Source: Raphanus sativus
Taxonomy: Eukaryota; Streptophyta; Magnoliopsida; Brassicales; Brassicaceae
NCBI RefSeq assembly: GCF_000801105.2
Contig: NC_079514.1
Coordinates: forward strand, 4,216,001 to 4,280,000
Reading direction: 5' to 3'
Length of the DNA: 64,000 nucleotides
Each line of letters begins with the position of its first letter. Position 1 is the first letter of the stretch. The notes below the pieces were generated by a model. The model was not told where the DNA came from and did no database searches. It saw only the letters and a program-made list of their open reading frames with translations. A program made the position numbers and the translations under genes. Positions 46,700-59,952 of the stretch are shown piece after piece.

Positions 46700-49600
46700 G
46701 CTTCCAATATTGGACCAATGGATTTCTTTGCAAGGTTTGTTCCACTATAAAACTATATCAAAGATTTTACGATAGTCCAGTAATTTTATGTTCCGAGATG
46801 CTTAAACTAAATTTCTAAAAAGAAAAACTTCGAACTCCATCTTACTTAACGATAAACTCGAATGATCTGTGATGACTCAGCATGTTCACAATCAGTGTAA
46901 AGATCATACAAGTATTATCACAATCAATATTAGAAGTTTAGAACATTAGTTTCCTTTTCACCTATATATGTATGGACCAATGCCTAAATAATTTTCCAGT
47001 AGACTGAAACTGACGAGTCGATCAACTCTTAAATTTTTTAAAATAGGTGTAAACCAGGGTTCCATTTCACCTAGTCAAACAAATGGTAATTTAGTTTCTA
47101 ACAGAACTAGAATTTAGAAATGACAGATTTACTTTATATCCCAGTTTTGTTCTTTTACCACCAGCTATGGTCGCTTGGTTTACTAGAATAGTAGGTATAG
47201 CGTTAAAACTAATATTCCTTCTGTTTTATCGTTCTAGATTTATATACATAGATTAAGAGAACATGTGATTTTGTATATTTTAAAAATAAAAATATAATTG
47301 TTTATACACTTAATCATATTTCAACTAATAAAAAAATATTTTAAGGAATTTTATTGATATTTTCTATTAAAGTAATAAAAAGTATCTGATATTTGTTTTG
47401 AAACCAAAAAAAATAAGAGAAATTGTATTACATACACTAAACTTTTACTCTAATTAAGCTAATACCCAAAATCTCACACTATGATACCTTACTTCAGATA
47501 CAAATTTGGTTCATTTCATTGTTCTTTTGGATCAAACCAATTCACTCGAAAAATAATACATTAATAAGTTAGTGAGATTGTGAAATACGGGATGAAAGAG
47601 AATGGAGAGAAGAAGTGCATGTGGGGATGTCGGAGAAGAAATAGGGCCCATTGGCTGGCCCCAATCTATTTTTTCTCGAGTCCTCTCCCTACCAACCATA
47701 TTGATATTACTATAACTTTCCACAACTTTTAAATTACTTATATAAACTTCTTTTACATATGTAATGGAGTAGCTATAGCTAGGTCATATAGCTAGGTCAT
47801 ATGCTCGAAATGTTTATTTATTTATTTAGGGATGTGAATGAAGATTCCCATTGATTATTCCACATATTTGTCACTTTATATCATGTTCAATGTCTACTAG
47901 ATATCCATGTGAGTGACTGCTAGTGGATGACCGACCACCTTTGGATGTAAATTTTTGTCAATAATGGTACCATTTTTAGTTTATGCTTTGTATCTATGTA
48001 CTTTTCCATTCCGTATTTACACGTAGCGGGACTTTTATTGTTCAAATGTATTAACTAGAGCAAGAGGTGTGGATAAGTGGATTTTATTTAGTTGGCTTCT
48101 TGATTAACTGTCTAAGCAGATTTTTCGAGCATAGTATATATAATCACACAAGTGTAATTTCAGGTCACATGATGTATTGGTATCACTGATTTGGTTGTCA
48201 TGTATTTTTTTACATGACTAGAGAGGATAGTGAAAATGTTCGAAAGAGAACGCATTTTTTATTTATTTTGTTTACTTACACAAAAAGATTTACTGCCATT
48301 TTTTTCTAAGTTTTTATCATTGTTTGTCAAAATAGTAGTATACTCTAAATAGTGGATAACTTTCTTATCAAGAGAGAAAGGTAAAGGGTTGCATTCTTAC
48401 GCACGCACGTAAAGGGCATTTACACCACTATGAACACGTGAGCCCTCTAGTTAGCCCCATAAGCACAAAGCCTTCTGTTCTATCTTTCTTCTTTAGACCG
48501 ACTAATCAACCCCTCTCATATCTTGTTTGTCGCATTAGTTTAGTTTAACCATTCACAAAACATTTGAATCATAAATTCATACATCTTCGAAGATCATTCC
48601 ATGCCAAAAGTATGGCGGCTAAAACCAGTAACATGTCCATCTGTTTCTAGATTTAACCAAATAACAATTTAAAACGACAACTACCTTTTTTTTAAACTAA
48701 CAACTACCACTTATCACATAAACTAATATACTTGTTAACAGTTGTTGCTTACAAGGCTGTGAATCGATTTGGTTCTGAAGAATCTCTTTATGACAATCTT
48801 TTATTAATTGTCTTCAAAAGTCTTCAAAGTAATTATCGAATCCTTTTAAAAGAATCTTGGTAAAAGACTTTCTTTTCTGTGGACCAAGAGAAGTAGTCTT
48901 ATAGCTAACTTTGTATATATATTTTTATCAGGACGCTTTATAACCAAATGCATAATTGATTGTGACAAAAAAAATCATAAGATAATACAAATCTGCCAAA
49001 CACACCAACTTACATGCAGGATCCGATTCGAAGACCGATTTTGTTTAGATATTCACATTGAAAAGGATCCAGCCTTTTCTGACGTATATGCTATCATATC
49101 TATCATTCCAGGCCACAAGATTAACTGGTATTAGTTGACCAAACCATTCATCTTCGTGTAATTTATGTTTATGCTCCAATGCCTACTAATTTTTTTATAT
49201 AACCGATGTGTTATCCCAAAAACTTTATAGGTCCAAGAAAGACTAATCACCACGAAACTTACAAAATCCATGTTTTCTTACTACATAAAACGTCCTGGAT
49301 GGATAGCAGTATTCACGGCTGTGAGCTGTAAGCATAAGATATTTCAAAGTGTTAGGTTTTCAAAATTTTGAGACTGCCAAAACTAGCAACTAAAAAAAAA
49401 CAAAGAAATCAATCTCGTAGAGACTATAAAACAATAAACGAGTACTTAGCAGCTAGCGAATAACTGAACGAACAAGATGTACGTAGTTTAATTACTTGGT
49501 TAAATAATCAAAATGCAAATATTGCACGTACATGAAGTGTGGATACTAAGCGTGAATCGGTGTCCAAACATCAGTAACATAATCATATCAAAAAGATTAA

Positions 49601-50413
49601 AAGGATCAAATTAGTACAATAAAAGGTGTAATATCCTTACTTAAAACTTTAAAGATAAAAGTGTTATTCTTATGAGAAAGTGATGTATTATACTCAAGAG
49701 AAAAAGTGACATGATAATAGCACAAAAAAAAAGAAAACCATTTAATAGATTCATTCATTCCATACACGAACGCGACCGTAGCAATAACTCTATATTTGAA
49801 TGGTTGGTGGTAATAAATACTATACCTGGAAGGAAACTAAATTTGTGTAAGTCAGGTCACGAGATTATCGCGAACCAACGAAAGACAAACAGGGATCCGA
49901 CCAAAACTCACGAGTTTCGCGACGCCCACCATAATGACACCCTCAGTGGCATCTCCTGTAATTACGATTGGGTTATCTTGATATCACAATTTTTTTTTTC
50001 GTTGTCTTTAGCTTAGCCACTCACAGTTTCCTTTTAGAGGAAAATATCAAAATACCAAAGGAAGCCATTTGTCGGCATCGGGGGACTCACTATTATGCGT
50101 TACTCTCCCTTTTTAGTCTTTTTATTTCACAATTATTTTTAGCATGAATAATTTTTTAATAAGTAAATTAAAAAAAGGGAAGCGTGTGGGTCCAAACCGT
50201 CAATTTGGATGACGTGGCAATATCTCGTGGGAAATTGAATGAAAAACTGCAAGAGATAACGACCGGTGAGGTGAGAGAGAGAGAAGGCATATCAGTTCAT
50301 AAGAATCAGTAGCCTTTATGCTTATTTATAGATACTCCTTCGTGTTCGGTTTCACATTTTCTTTTACTTAAAGAGTTGTGCAAAATCTTGGATGTCAAAC
50401 AAGTCTTGAAATT
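46700..50413. other. Intergenic region between FIB2 and the HPR-family gene, no gene seen
   Basis: The divergent promoters of both neighbours must lie here. A Stowaway-like start (ATTCCTTCTGTTTTATCG near 47214) has no clear partner end. A 14-bp word AGCTAGGTCATATA is repeated near 47778-47802. TGACGTGGCA at 50210-50219 is an ACGT-core element about 200 bp before the next start codon. No gene or RNA is supported. Confidence 0.5.
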
Positions 50414-51968
50414 ATGAGAAACGTGAACAATAACGTTGATACGGTGAGCGCCGCTGCTTCTGCCATCTTCTCCGAGTCAAGACTACAATCATCGACGGTT
50501 CAGGTAACTTATAAGCTCTTCTTTTTTTTTTTTCTCTTCTCGTGGGTAATAACAACCATATCTCAGTATTGTTGTTTCTTGATTTGCCAAACTTTTCCGA
50601 CAATGGATCTTTATTACAGTTTATGTCTGTTTGAAGTGTTAGTGAAGTTATATATATAGCCTTTGGTTCTGTCAGTAGCTGATCAAGAATCTTGTTTTTT
50701 TTTTCTCAATAATTCAGAAGAAAAAATGGGGAAGCTGTTGGAGCTTGTACTGGTGTTTTGGATCACAAAAGAACAAGAAGCGTATTGGCCACGCGGTTCT
50801 TGTACCCGAACCGGTTGCATCCGGATCAGCTCCCGTGGCTCAAGTCCAAAGCTCTTCGAGCAACTCAACTTCTACTTTTCTTCCCTTTATAGCTCCTCCT
50901 TCATCTCCAGCATCGTTTCTTCATTCAGGTCCTTCATCTGCGTCGCACACTCCTCATGGTCTACTTTGCTTTCCCGTCAATACATATTCCCTAAACGAGC
51001 CGTCTTCAGCCTTTGAGATTGGACCTTACGCTCACGAAACTCAGCCCGTAACTCCTCCTGTAGACTCTGCTTACACAACAAGACCATCCACTGCGCCGTT
51101 CACGCCACCTCCAGAGTCAGGTCAGATGAGTTCTGCAACACCTTCTTCCCCTGAAGTTCCCTTTGCTCAGTTACTTACATCTTCGCTTGAACGAGCTCGG
51201 AGAAACAGCGGCGGAATGGATGAAACGTTTTCAGCTGCTGCGCACTATGAGTTTCAGACGCATCAAGTGTATCCAGGAAGTCCAGGTGGTAATCTAATCT
51301 CTCCTGGTTCAGTGTTCTCAAACTCTGGTACATCTTCTCCTTACCCGGGTAAATGCTCCATCATTGAGTTTTGTATAGGAGAACCTCCAAAGTTCTTGGG
51401 TTTTGAGCACTTCACAGCTCGTAAATGGGGGTCGAGATTCGGTTCTGGGTCCATCACACCTGCTGGTCATGGTTCCAGGCTAGGTTCAGGGGCTCTGACT
51501 CCGGACGGTGGTGGAGGCCTTGGCTCAATGCTTGCTTCTGGTGCTGTGACACCAAATGGGAATCTGAGGTCACTTGAAGGCAGTGTTTTTGGATATTCTG
51601 ATCACGTGTCGTCATGGACGGTTGGTCATAGAGTTTCGTTCGAGGTGACTGGTGAAGACTTAGCACGTTGTTTTGCAAACAAGCTAAACCAAGTTGGTTT
51701 AGATGATCAAACTTATGCTAATGAGGCGGTTTCGCCTACAAACAGATGGAGTGACAAAACGTTGGGAGAAACAGAGAGCGAACTGAGTCAGAAGTTGAGA
51801 ACGTTTTCTCTAGGGTCGAGCAAAGAGTTTAAGTTTGATAACAGAGAAGAAGTTGTGAGATCGGAGTGGTGGTCGAATGAGAAGGTCGCCCGAGAAGGTG
51901 ATGACAACAACAGTTCGGGAAACAGTTGGAGTTTCTTTCCGGTGTTACGATCTGGAGGATTCAGTTGA
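50414..51968 (+). CDS. Hydroxyproline-rich glycoprotein family protein (AT4G25620 homologue)
   Basis: Two exons, 50414-50503 and 50718-51968, encode 446 residues. The N-terminus (MRNVNNNVDTVSAAASAI) is followed by KKKWGSCWSLYWCFGSQKNK and KRIGHAVLVPEP. The long middle is rich in Pro and Ser (APPSSPASFLHSGPSSASHT, TPPVDSAYTTRPSTAPFTPP), then SPEVPFAQLLTSSLERARRN, PGSPGGNLISPGS and GSRFGSGSITPAGHGSRLGS. No signal peptide or membrane span is visible, so despite the family name it is unlikely to be a classical wall HRGP; it looks like a disordered intracellular protein. Function is unknown to me. Frame and splice sites are intact. Confidence 0.88.
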
Positions 51969-52382
51969 CTTAACTGAGAAAGAAAAAAAGGGTTTCTGTC
52001 TTCTTTATGACCAGAACTAAAACCCTCTAACATTGGAAGCAGTTCAGTGATTTGGTAAGATATTGGGGTCTAACAACTAAACATATATTGTAGGAATCTA
52101 TGTTGTACTGATATGTTATTATAATATGGTAGACTTCACATTTGGCTAAATATCAATTTCATATCAAATTTTCAAAAACCCTCGCAATGGAGAAAGGTCA
52201 ACAAGATAACAAATCTATGTCTTTCTATCTAGAAAAAGAAGAAGAAAAAGAAAAAGAATGATGACACATAAAATCAAGAAAAATCTCTCTAAAAGCACCC
52301 AAAAAAACGATGTCTCTCTCGCTAATACTGCACTTTTGGTATACCTAAAAAATGATACTCTGGTCCAAAATCAAGCTCATTT

Positions 52383-55300
52383 TTAAGGAATCCTCTGTTT
52401 TGGAACATACTTTACCTTCGTGCCCTGTTCGGGTTTCTTCCTGCGCTTTGGTCTTGCAGTGTTTATAACACCATTTGAGGATTCGTGACTGTTGTTGTTA
52501 CCTGACATGTCTGTTTCCCGAGACAGAACTAACGTCACGTGTTCTTCGGTGGTTGCCTCTTTCCATCCTGACATGCCATTTCAGATTTTGAGGTAAACAA
52601 CCTTAACAGACATTGAAATAAAACGATATGGAGATTTTTTTTTAAAAAAAGTAAAGAGAAGTTAAACGAAGTTTTACTCTTTGCAAGAAACGCCTTCGCT
52701 TCGTGCAAGCTTATGTGATGACCGGTTTTAACTTCAGGTACAGTTGAGCTTGAGTTCTTATCCTTGTTGTCTGTGTTTTCATCGATCCTTTCCTGACTGC
52801 TCACTGGCCTCCATACTTTTACAGTTGATTGCTCTGATGACGGTTTCGCCTCAACAGTCTTCTTTCTTCGCTCCTCTTCACTGCATTTTGTTTGGTTATG
52901 TTCTCCGGTGCTTCGGATTGTTACACTTACCGATCCAATCAGAACTTCACTGTTCTTTGCTTGATCCTGTTCATTCACTGCCGCATCTGGTAATATCGTT
53001 TTGGGGTTATTGGCTTTTCGGCTCCAAACTTTAGTAGCATTGCCTCTTACGTCTCTGTTAGTTCCATTCTTTCGGATGCCTCCAAGTTTTGGCGCATGAT
53101 TACCGTGGAACCCATTCGGCATTCCATGCTGTGATCTTTTCTCCATTTGCCTTCGCCCACTTCGCGGCCTTTCCATGTTTTGGCCATTACCAAAACCATC
53201 ATCATCAACCATTGGCGCTTGAGTTTCAGCGTTTCTCCCATTGTCCATTTCCAAAACTTGAGGTTCCTCGAGGGATGAAGAATCCTCAATCGGTATGGAA
53301 TCTGATCTCTGCGCCTCGGAATCTGAAGCTACATATAACGGGCTTGATGACTCAGCTGGGGAATGTTGTTCTTCTGATGTGGTACTTTCGTCTTCTTTAA
53401 CATCTTTTTTCTGGTCCTTTACTCTTTGTTCTTTCTGTCTCAGCTTCTTCCTCTTCTTTCTCTCCAAGAGCTCGGCTTGTCTGCTCCAGACATAATACCG
53501 GTGAATAAGACTTAACAGTTAGAAACTTAGAGAACCATGGATCTTGTAACGTTATAAGACCAGCATTGCAATTGATAAGAACGCACCTTCTTTGAGCAGC
53601 TTCTTCCTCTTCAACCAGTAAATTTTGGCACCTCAGGGCTTCCGCATCTTTGTCAGCAAGCCATGCTTTGATCTTTACATTAAGAATACAAAGATTAATC
53701 ACATGTAACGGATACATGCAAAGCAAAGTCCTAGTATTGACACTTTGCATTGCCAACTAGAGAGGAATGGTGAAACCTTGAATGAAAAAAGTTACCAATC
53801 GCTGTTCCAGAAGAAAGCTTGCGCTAGCAACGACATTTTTTGCCTCCAGTACATTTTTTCCAATTTCCCCGTCAAATATGTATTTTTGCAGTTGTGCAGC
53901 CTCGTTACACAGGAAAGTCTTTTCACTTCCTTCATCGAGAATGCTAAAAAGTTTCTGCGAAGAAATTTTAAACCTAGGTGTTCTAGCCTGGATAATATCC
54001 TGGAGAAACAGGAGCATGTATCACTATATCAGCATGAGGTTGAGTATTGAGGATACTCTTTATCCAGAAAGATAAAAGGGGAAATTCATACCAAAAGGTC
54101 AGAACCAGCTCTTAGATAATATTGTGGCAGAGCAGTATATCCTGGTTTTTCGATAAGTGAAATTACTCCGGACTCAACTGATTCCCCAGCAACATCCTAC
54201 AAGAGTCAAAACAAAGCACCATTAAGCTGGAAACGTCTGCAAAGCATATTGATTAGCCAAAAAGGTCCAGGATGCAGAAATAGAATGCCAGAGAACGGAC
54301 AGCATGTATCAGGTAGGCATACTCATCAGACGTGCGAGAGTATGTATACGAATTAAGTACGCTATACTCTTTTTATTTAACTAAAACGTATTTATTGGAG
54401 AATTAATCATGTAAAACCTGATGAAGTCATATGGCATTCTAGGAAACATATATATAACAATGTAAATACTGTATCACACCTTGCACAAATGAAAAGCAAA
54501 TGAAATTAGGCCTCCATAAAAAAGTCAAAACCCTAAATAACAATGAAATGAGTCATTGAGAAGACAGAAGAAGATGCAATAGAACACTCATATCCGATGC
54601 TCACCGGTCAGAGTCACCATGCACAACTTTAAATGACTGAAGATAAAGAAATTATTTTGTGCAAAATAAATGTAAAGTGGAATTATACTACCTCCAGCCA
54701 CATGCTCTTTAATGAGAGAATCTCCTTGGCATCAACTACAGAGAGCTGACAGAGGGATCGAACATGATCATTACCCAAAGGAAGAAAACTCTAATCGAAT
54801 TGGCAATAACTAAGAGAAGTGAGAAGTACCTTATCCCAAAACTCCCCCAGTGCATCCCTCTCTTTGCTGGAATCCTGGAGTCATGCAAACAACAATCTTC
54901 AGATAAACTTTTGAGAAATAAGGACTAAAGCAACCAGGAGTTGGAAAGACAAAAGAGAGTAGAGTTAACTAAGTAAGCAAAACCTTTTCAGGCTTTTTTG
55001 GACGCCGATGAGTACGGCTGTGCCTTCTATGGTTGACAGGAGAGCAGAACTCCCTGGTGCACTTTTCACACTTGAGCAGTTGTATCTTCAAAGGAGTCAG
55101 CAACGGCCACCCTGGGAACGAAATAGAACATCAAACAACAAAACCCCAGATCCCACACCCCAAAAGCCACACATGCTATTTCAACAATCACTTTAATCTA
55201 ATATATATGATAAACCTCTCTCAAGAGAGTCTCTAAAAGTATATAACATCTAATCCACTGATTCAAGTTCTACAATAGTAAGAGACAATGTCAGAAGTCA

Positions 55301-55491
55301 GATCCAATCATATATGAGAGAGGTAGGAACGTGAGATTGTTACCTGGACGCTCTAAGTTATGGAGAAGTTGAAAGAGCTGGACTGGATTATTGTCAGGCC
55401 TAGTAGGGAAGGAAAGAAACGGATCCTTTCCAACGGCACGTCTGATGAGCATGTCCAGAGAATCATTCCCATCTTGTTTCACCACCTCCAT
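52383..55491 (-). CDS. C2H2-like zinc finger protein (AT4G25610 homologue)
   Basis: Nine exons in phase: 55344-55491, 54984-55111, 54830-54874, 54692-54745, 54092-54196, 53796-53999, 53587-53672, 52678-53480 and 52383-52567, 585 residues. The start is MEVVKQDGNDSLDMLIRRAV, just after a splice acceptor in the leader. One C2H2 finger is visible, C-x2-C-x12-H-x3-H in CEKCTREFCSPVNHRRHSRTH-type sequence (about residues 66-86). A helical region follows (LGEFWDK, LSVVDAKEILSLKSMWLE), then a basic coiled coil (ELLERKKRKKLRQKEQ), a long acidic/Ser-rich region and a basic C-terminus (RPKRRKKPEQGTKVKYVPKQ). A nuclear role is likely; targets are unknown. Confidence 0.9.
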
Positions 55492-56668
55492 CCAATTCAA
55501 CTGCAAACACACAGTCCTATAAACACAGCAAATCGATATAAAAGTTCCTTAAGCAACTATATATACAAACAAAACAATCACATAGTAATAGTATTCGATT
55601 CGATTCAAATCACCAGAACCACTAACACAGACACGCCTAAATCTCCTAATCATGACAGGCGGAGAGAACTAAAAATGTTTCGTTGATTTCGAATCTCATC
55701 AACAACATCAGTTACGTATAATAATACAAAACGCGAACGAATCGATTTAAGTGTTAAACGGAAAGCGAAGGGTTAAGTTCCCGATCACGCACCAGTAAAA
55801 CAGTAACAGCAGCAGATCGGGCGTGCGTGCGTGCGCCAAGAGGGAAGAAGAGAACAGAATCAAGAGCGATCCTCGGGGACTCAGAGCGAGGTGAGAAAGA
55901 AACTGGCGAAGAGAAAAATCAGAGAGAAAGTGATGGGACGCACGAAAGAAAATGAGAAGAAAATTTTCAGAGGAGAAAGGAGGGAGGGAGGCAAAAGGAG
56001 CTGTCGACGAAAAAATTGTAGTACGGAGAAAACAAACATAACCCTCGGGGGCTCCATCCATTTCGCTAAAATTCCACCATATTTTAATTGATTGATTATA
56101 ATCGCTATAATACATTTTTTTTTCTTAACATATAAGATATGACTTTTAAGCTTTGGATGTTTTAAAAAAAAAAAAATAGACTAGTCTTTGAAGGATATTC
56201 GTTAAGATACATGATTCATGCACATTTGTTTTGATCTCGTTGGTTCGATGATTCATGCACTTTTGAATTTTCTAAATAAAATTCTAAGTGTGATGATATA
56301 TCCACACATAGTGACTTGCAGAAAATATGTAGCAGGCAAATTTTCATAACCGTTGGACATGAATTTATCTAACACAAATAGAATGGTCAATTGTAAAGTC
56401 ATTTATATAATTTTCTTTTTACAATTTATAACAGTAACAAATATTTTTCATAATTTATAACAGTAATAAACCAGTGTTAAAAAATGTATCGACTTAAAAT
56501 GTAGTATTTAGAAAACATGTATAATATGCTAGAAAAATATATAATTTTGGATAGGCAAATAACGTATAAACTATACAAAATCACAGAAAAAGACTAGCTG
56601 TAATATTGAAAATGTTTCAATAATTGCCACCATTATTTTCCAACATGATGAGATTGCTTTTCAAAGAA
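55492..56668. other. C2H2-gene leader and intergenic region
   Basis: 55492 to about 56070 is likely leader and leader intron of the minus-strand C2H2 gene (GC-rich, with CT-rich runs on the minus strand near 55960). The remainder is AT-rich and holds the 3' UTR of the P4H12-like gene. Confidence 0.5.
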
Positions 56669-58414
56669 TCAACAGGCGTTACAGCTTTTTCTGCAGGTAC
56701 CAAAGTAATCAGGAGAGCCAATCATATAGACAGGGTTTTTCTTGCACTCCCCAAGCTCAGCCCATCGTCCACAGCTCTCATCTTCATCACTGCATTCAAC
56801 ACGCTCATCATCATCACCCTTCCTTGCTTGTTTCTTCGCGTATATAAGTTTTGTCGCTACCACCAGCTCCCCTTTCAGCACAGGGCATCTAGAATGAGTG
56901 CTTGTCTGGTCCAAAGTCGCATTCAAGTGTCTGGTGAAGAACAGAACTGCGTTTCCTTTTACCGGTGTTAAGATGTTACCGGGCTCTGAGCAGTCTGACC
57001 AACTCCTTTTGAGTTTTACCTCTGAGTCTGGAAAGAGAAGCTCTCCGCCTTGAGTTGTGTTTGAGACGTAGAGAATGACGGTTGCTAACAAAGATTCATG
57101 CGTCACAGAGCTAGATTCTTCTCCAAAATAATCTAACTTGTTGCCTGACTTCTCCAAACTGTAACTTCTTACCTTGATGGGACCACTGTTTTCTGAAAGA
57201 TGTGCATCAGAAGAGAAACACAAACCAGCAGTTTGGCCAAGAAGAAAGCGATTACAACCATAACTCAAGAAAATAGCCCTTTCAGAGAGTAATGCAAAGA
57301 GTATAGACTGAAAACCAAGTAAAGTAAAAGGTAACTAACTACCTCTTGGGAGAAACGTCCAAGCAGAAATTCTTTCTTCAATCCCAGCAACTATTGGGTC
57401 CTATTGTTTATACCCAAAAAAAAAAAGAAAAGGATTGGAACATAACATTGTATAAGGATGTATGAGAAAGGTAACGACTACTTGAAGAGTATTTAATCAT
57501 CTTTACTACATAGTGTTTCAAAAGAATTCTTGTCAAGCAGCTTGAGTGAGTATCAATAAAATTCAAGAAAAACTAATTAAGAACTTACCGGCACATCTAA
57601 GACGTGGTCAGAACTTGCAAGTTGAGTCTTCCAATCACCATCCCCTGATATAACCTCTGAAGTCTCCTTCGCCTACAGAAAAAAGCAACAACCATAAATT
57701 AATCAAAGAACAAAATATAATTAAAAACCAAAAGGAAAGAGGAATATACCAGATGGTCACACTCTTCCTCTGACAAGAACCCACGGTAAAGGAAGACCCT
57801 GTGGTGGTTGGGTGCATACCAAAAATAGTTTTCAGACATACATTAGTAACTCTTGCAAACTGATCTTTCCCATTGTAGTAAAATTACAGGCTATCTAAAA
57901 AGCATATATAAATAAATAAGAAAAAGGTACCTGACCTTGGTTGCCATGAAAGTTGAAGCACACGTCTCGGGTCCACAGACTTAGATCCTAAAACATAACT
58001 CGACTGACTCTCACCTTTGTCTCGGAGTTCCTTTCGACTACTGCATAGAGGAGGAGCAATCACTTAACCGGGTTGTGTGATTAAACATTCTCGCAAAGCT
58101 CATTATTCCAGAATCAATTTAATATCTAAATGATAATGAATCAAAACAAGTGATGATCGCCAGAAACGGACGAAGCTACATGCATCGCATAATAACCAAT
58201 GATCGCGCATCTCAGGGAATAGGACAACTATGCACAATAAGACTATCAACAGAGAGGTGATAGGATGGTAGCAGTGGGGAGGCTCAATTAACACAGCGTG
58301 TTAATTAAGAAAAAAAAAAGGAGAAGAAGAAACGCACCTTCCACCGTAGGTGATAGGAAGAGACGAACAAAAGATGATCACCAGAGTAAGGATGATTTGG
58401 CTAAGGGAAGCCAT
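56669..58414 (-). CDS. P4H12: Prolyl 4-hydroxylase-like protein with ShKT domain (P4H12 type)
   Basis: Six exons in phase: 58338-58414, 57936-58040, 57750-57798, 57589-57672, 57343-57400 and 56669-57192, 298 residues. A signal peptide or anchor (MASLSQIILTLVIIFCSSLP) is followed by VFLYRGFLSEEECDHL-type P4H start, AWTFLPRE and TVILYVSNTTQGGELLFPD. The C-terminal ShKT domain (CGRWAELGECKKNPVYM ... TCRKSCNAC) has six cysteines. It is homologous to AT4G25600. The Fe(II)-binding H-x-D expected in KYDPHFDYF is replaced by NKLDYFGEE, so the first His is absent; the distal His (STHSRCP) and 2-oxoglutarate Lys (VVATK) remain. It may be catalytically inactive or use another ligand. It would act in the ER/Golgi. 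Confidence 0.88.
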
Positions 58415-59952
58415 TGGTCCAGTGATGGTGTAACACAGCATCGATGAAAATCTCTCGGGAATATGATATCTTTCTCAAATTCAGCCGATGAACACCACGA
58501 CGTCGTTTTGGGAGGTTGTAACTTGTTTTAAGAATATTGCAAATTTATCCTTCCAACTTTCCAATTTTTGTACATCTACTCCAACTTGCAAAATTAACAT
58601 TGCAATATTTCTTACTCCACTAAAAATGAGAAGTGAGACACTGAGACTTTAATATGTTGTACTAGACTTAGTTAATTTTTAACCAAATATTAATTTTTCT
58701 TTTTAGTTTTTTTTTGTTTTGTTATTTTTTTCTATTTTTGGTACACATATACTACAAAATTTATTAAATTTTAAATCATTTTAAGGGCATGCTATATATT
58801 ATTTTCGAATTTTTATGAACGATTTATTTGCAGAGGTTAAAATTGAATTATGTTGATAGTTTTATTTGAATATAAAGAAAATACTATAGTTTTGTAGCAT
58901 GATTATATAATATAATTAATCACTAAATGTATGTGTATTTCTCGATGTATTAAATATTTTAATATTATTTTACATAAAATAATTTAATGTTAATAATGTA
59001 AATTATATAGTGAGATTACATTAAGATTCATTTGAAATTGAAAAATACTAGAGTTTTTTTCCTAAAAAGAATCGGACACTAAATAACTTTAGAATATTCT
59101 GGAACACAAAATTTTATATATCTTCTATTTAAACGAATAAGCCATAACAAAATCAGTGATAATCTCTAAAATAAATTCTGCAAATCTTTTCTTGTTCAAG
59201 AAGTGTAAATTAATGTCTAACCAAATTTATACCTAACAAAATTGAGGCTTAACATATTTTATAGATTTTTCTTATGATTAAGTTTAGTGTAAATTACAGA
59301 TCTAGATTTACGAAAAACTGATACCTAACATCTTTCCTACAATTAAGTTTAATCAAATAAATTTGTTAACATATCATAGCCTGTAAAGTTACATTTTTGC
59401 ATTAACATAATTTGATATATAATATATATATATAAACGTAAATTAAAATTCATATTGTTTATAAATCAAATTTTCATAAACATGTTAATAACTTCCGAAC
59501 CAAAAAAAAATTGTTTCATATTTTATTCGATAATTGCTAAATCAAATTTGATTCAAACTCTTTTACATATTACTACAATCCTGGTTCTAATCGATTTAGA
59601 ATTTATCTGATTCCCATTTTACCTGATTTAAGTTGGGTCTATAAAAAATTGGTTTATCCGATTGAATCGTGCGCTTTTGATCTTCAGTTTTCCGGTTTAG
59701 ATTAGGAAAAAAATTACAAGATCCAAGATTGTTAACCTTACGTATATATGAGCCCAATCTGTTATTTCATACTGTATTAGAATGTATTCTCATTTATTTT
59801 AGTAATTAGGACATAGTTAATTTATTATTAAGGAAAAATAAGGAGACAAGTAGCAAGTCGATAACATAGTAGCCGTGCACATAAGCAAAGGTTTGACCGA
59901 AGAAAAGCAGCAAATATGAATAAAAGGATTCGAGACGAGCCAAGGGACATCA
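58415..59952. other. AT-rich intergenic region, no gene seen
   Basis: About 1.5 kb. The first 100 bp are the P4H12-like promoter side (CGACGTCGTTTTG near 58500). The rest is AT-rich with no gene, RNA or defined element. Confidence 0.55.

Noticed and set aside
48680..48720. Possible micro-insertion with ACAACTACC repeat
   Set aside because: The repeat is only 9 bp, shorter than in the accepted cases.
55747..56115. 122-codon open frame on the minus strand
   Set aside because: It lies in the leader of the C2H2 gene, is Ser/Leu/Phe-rich from CT-rich DNA and has no family resemblance.
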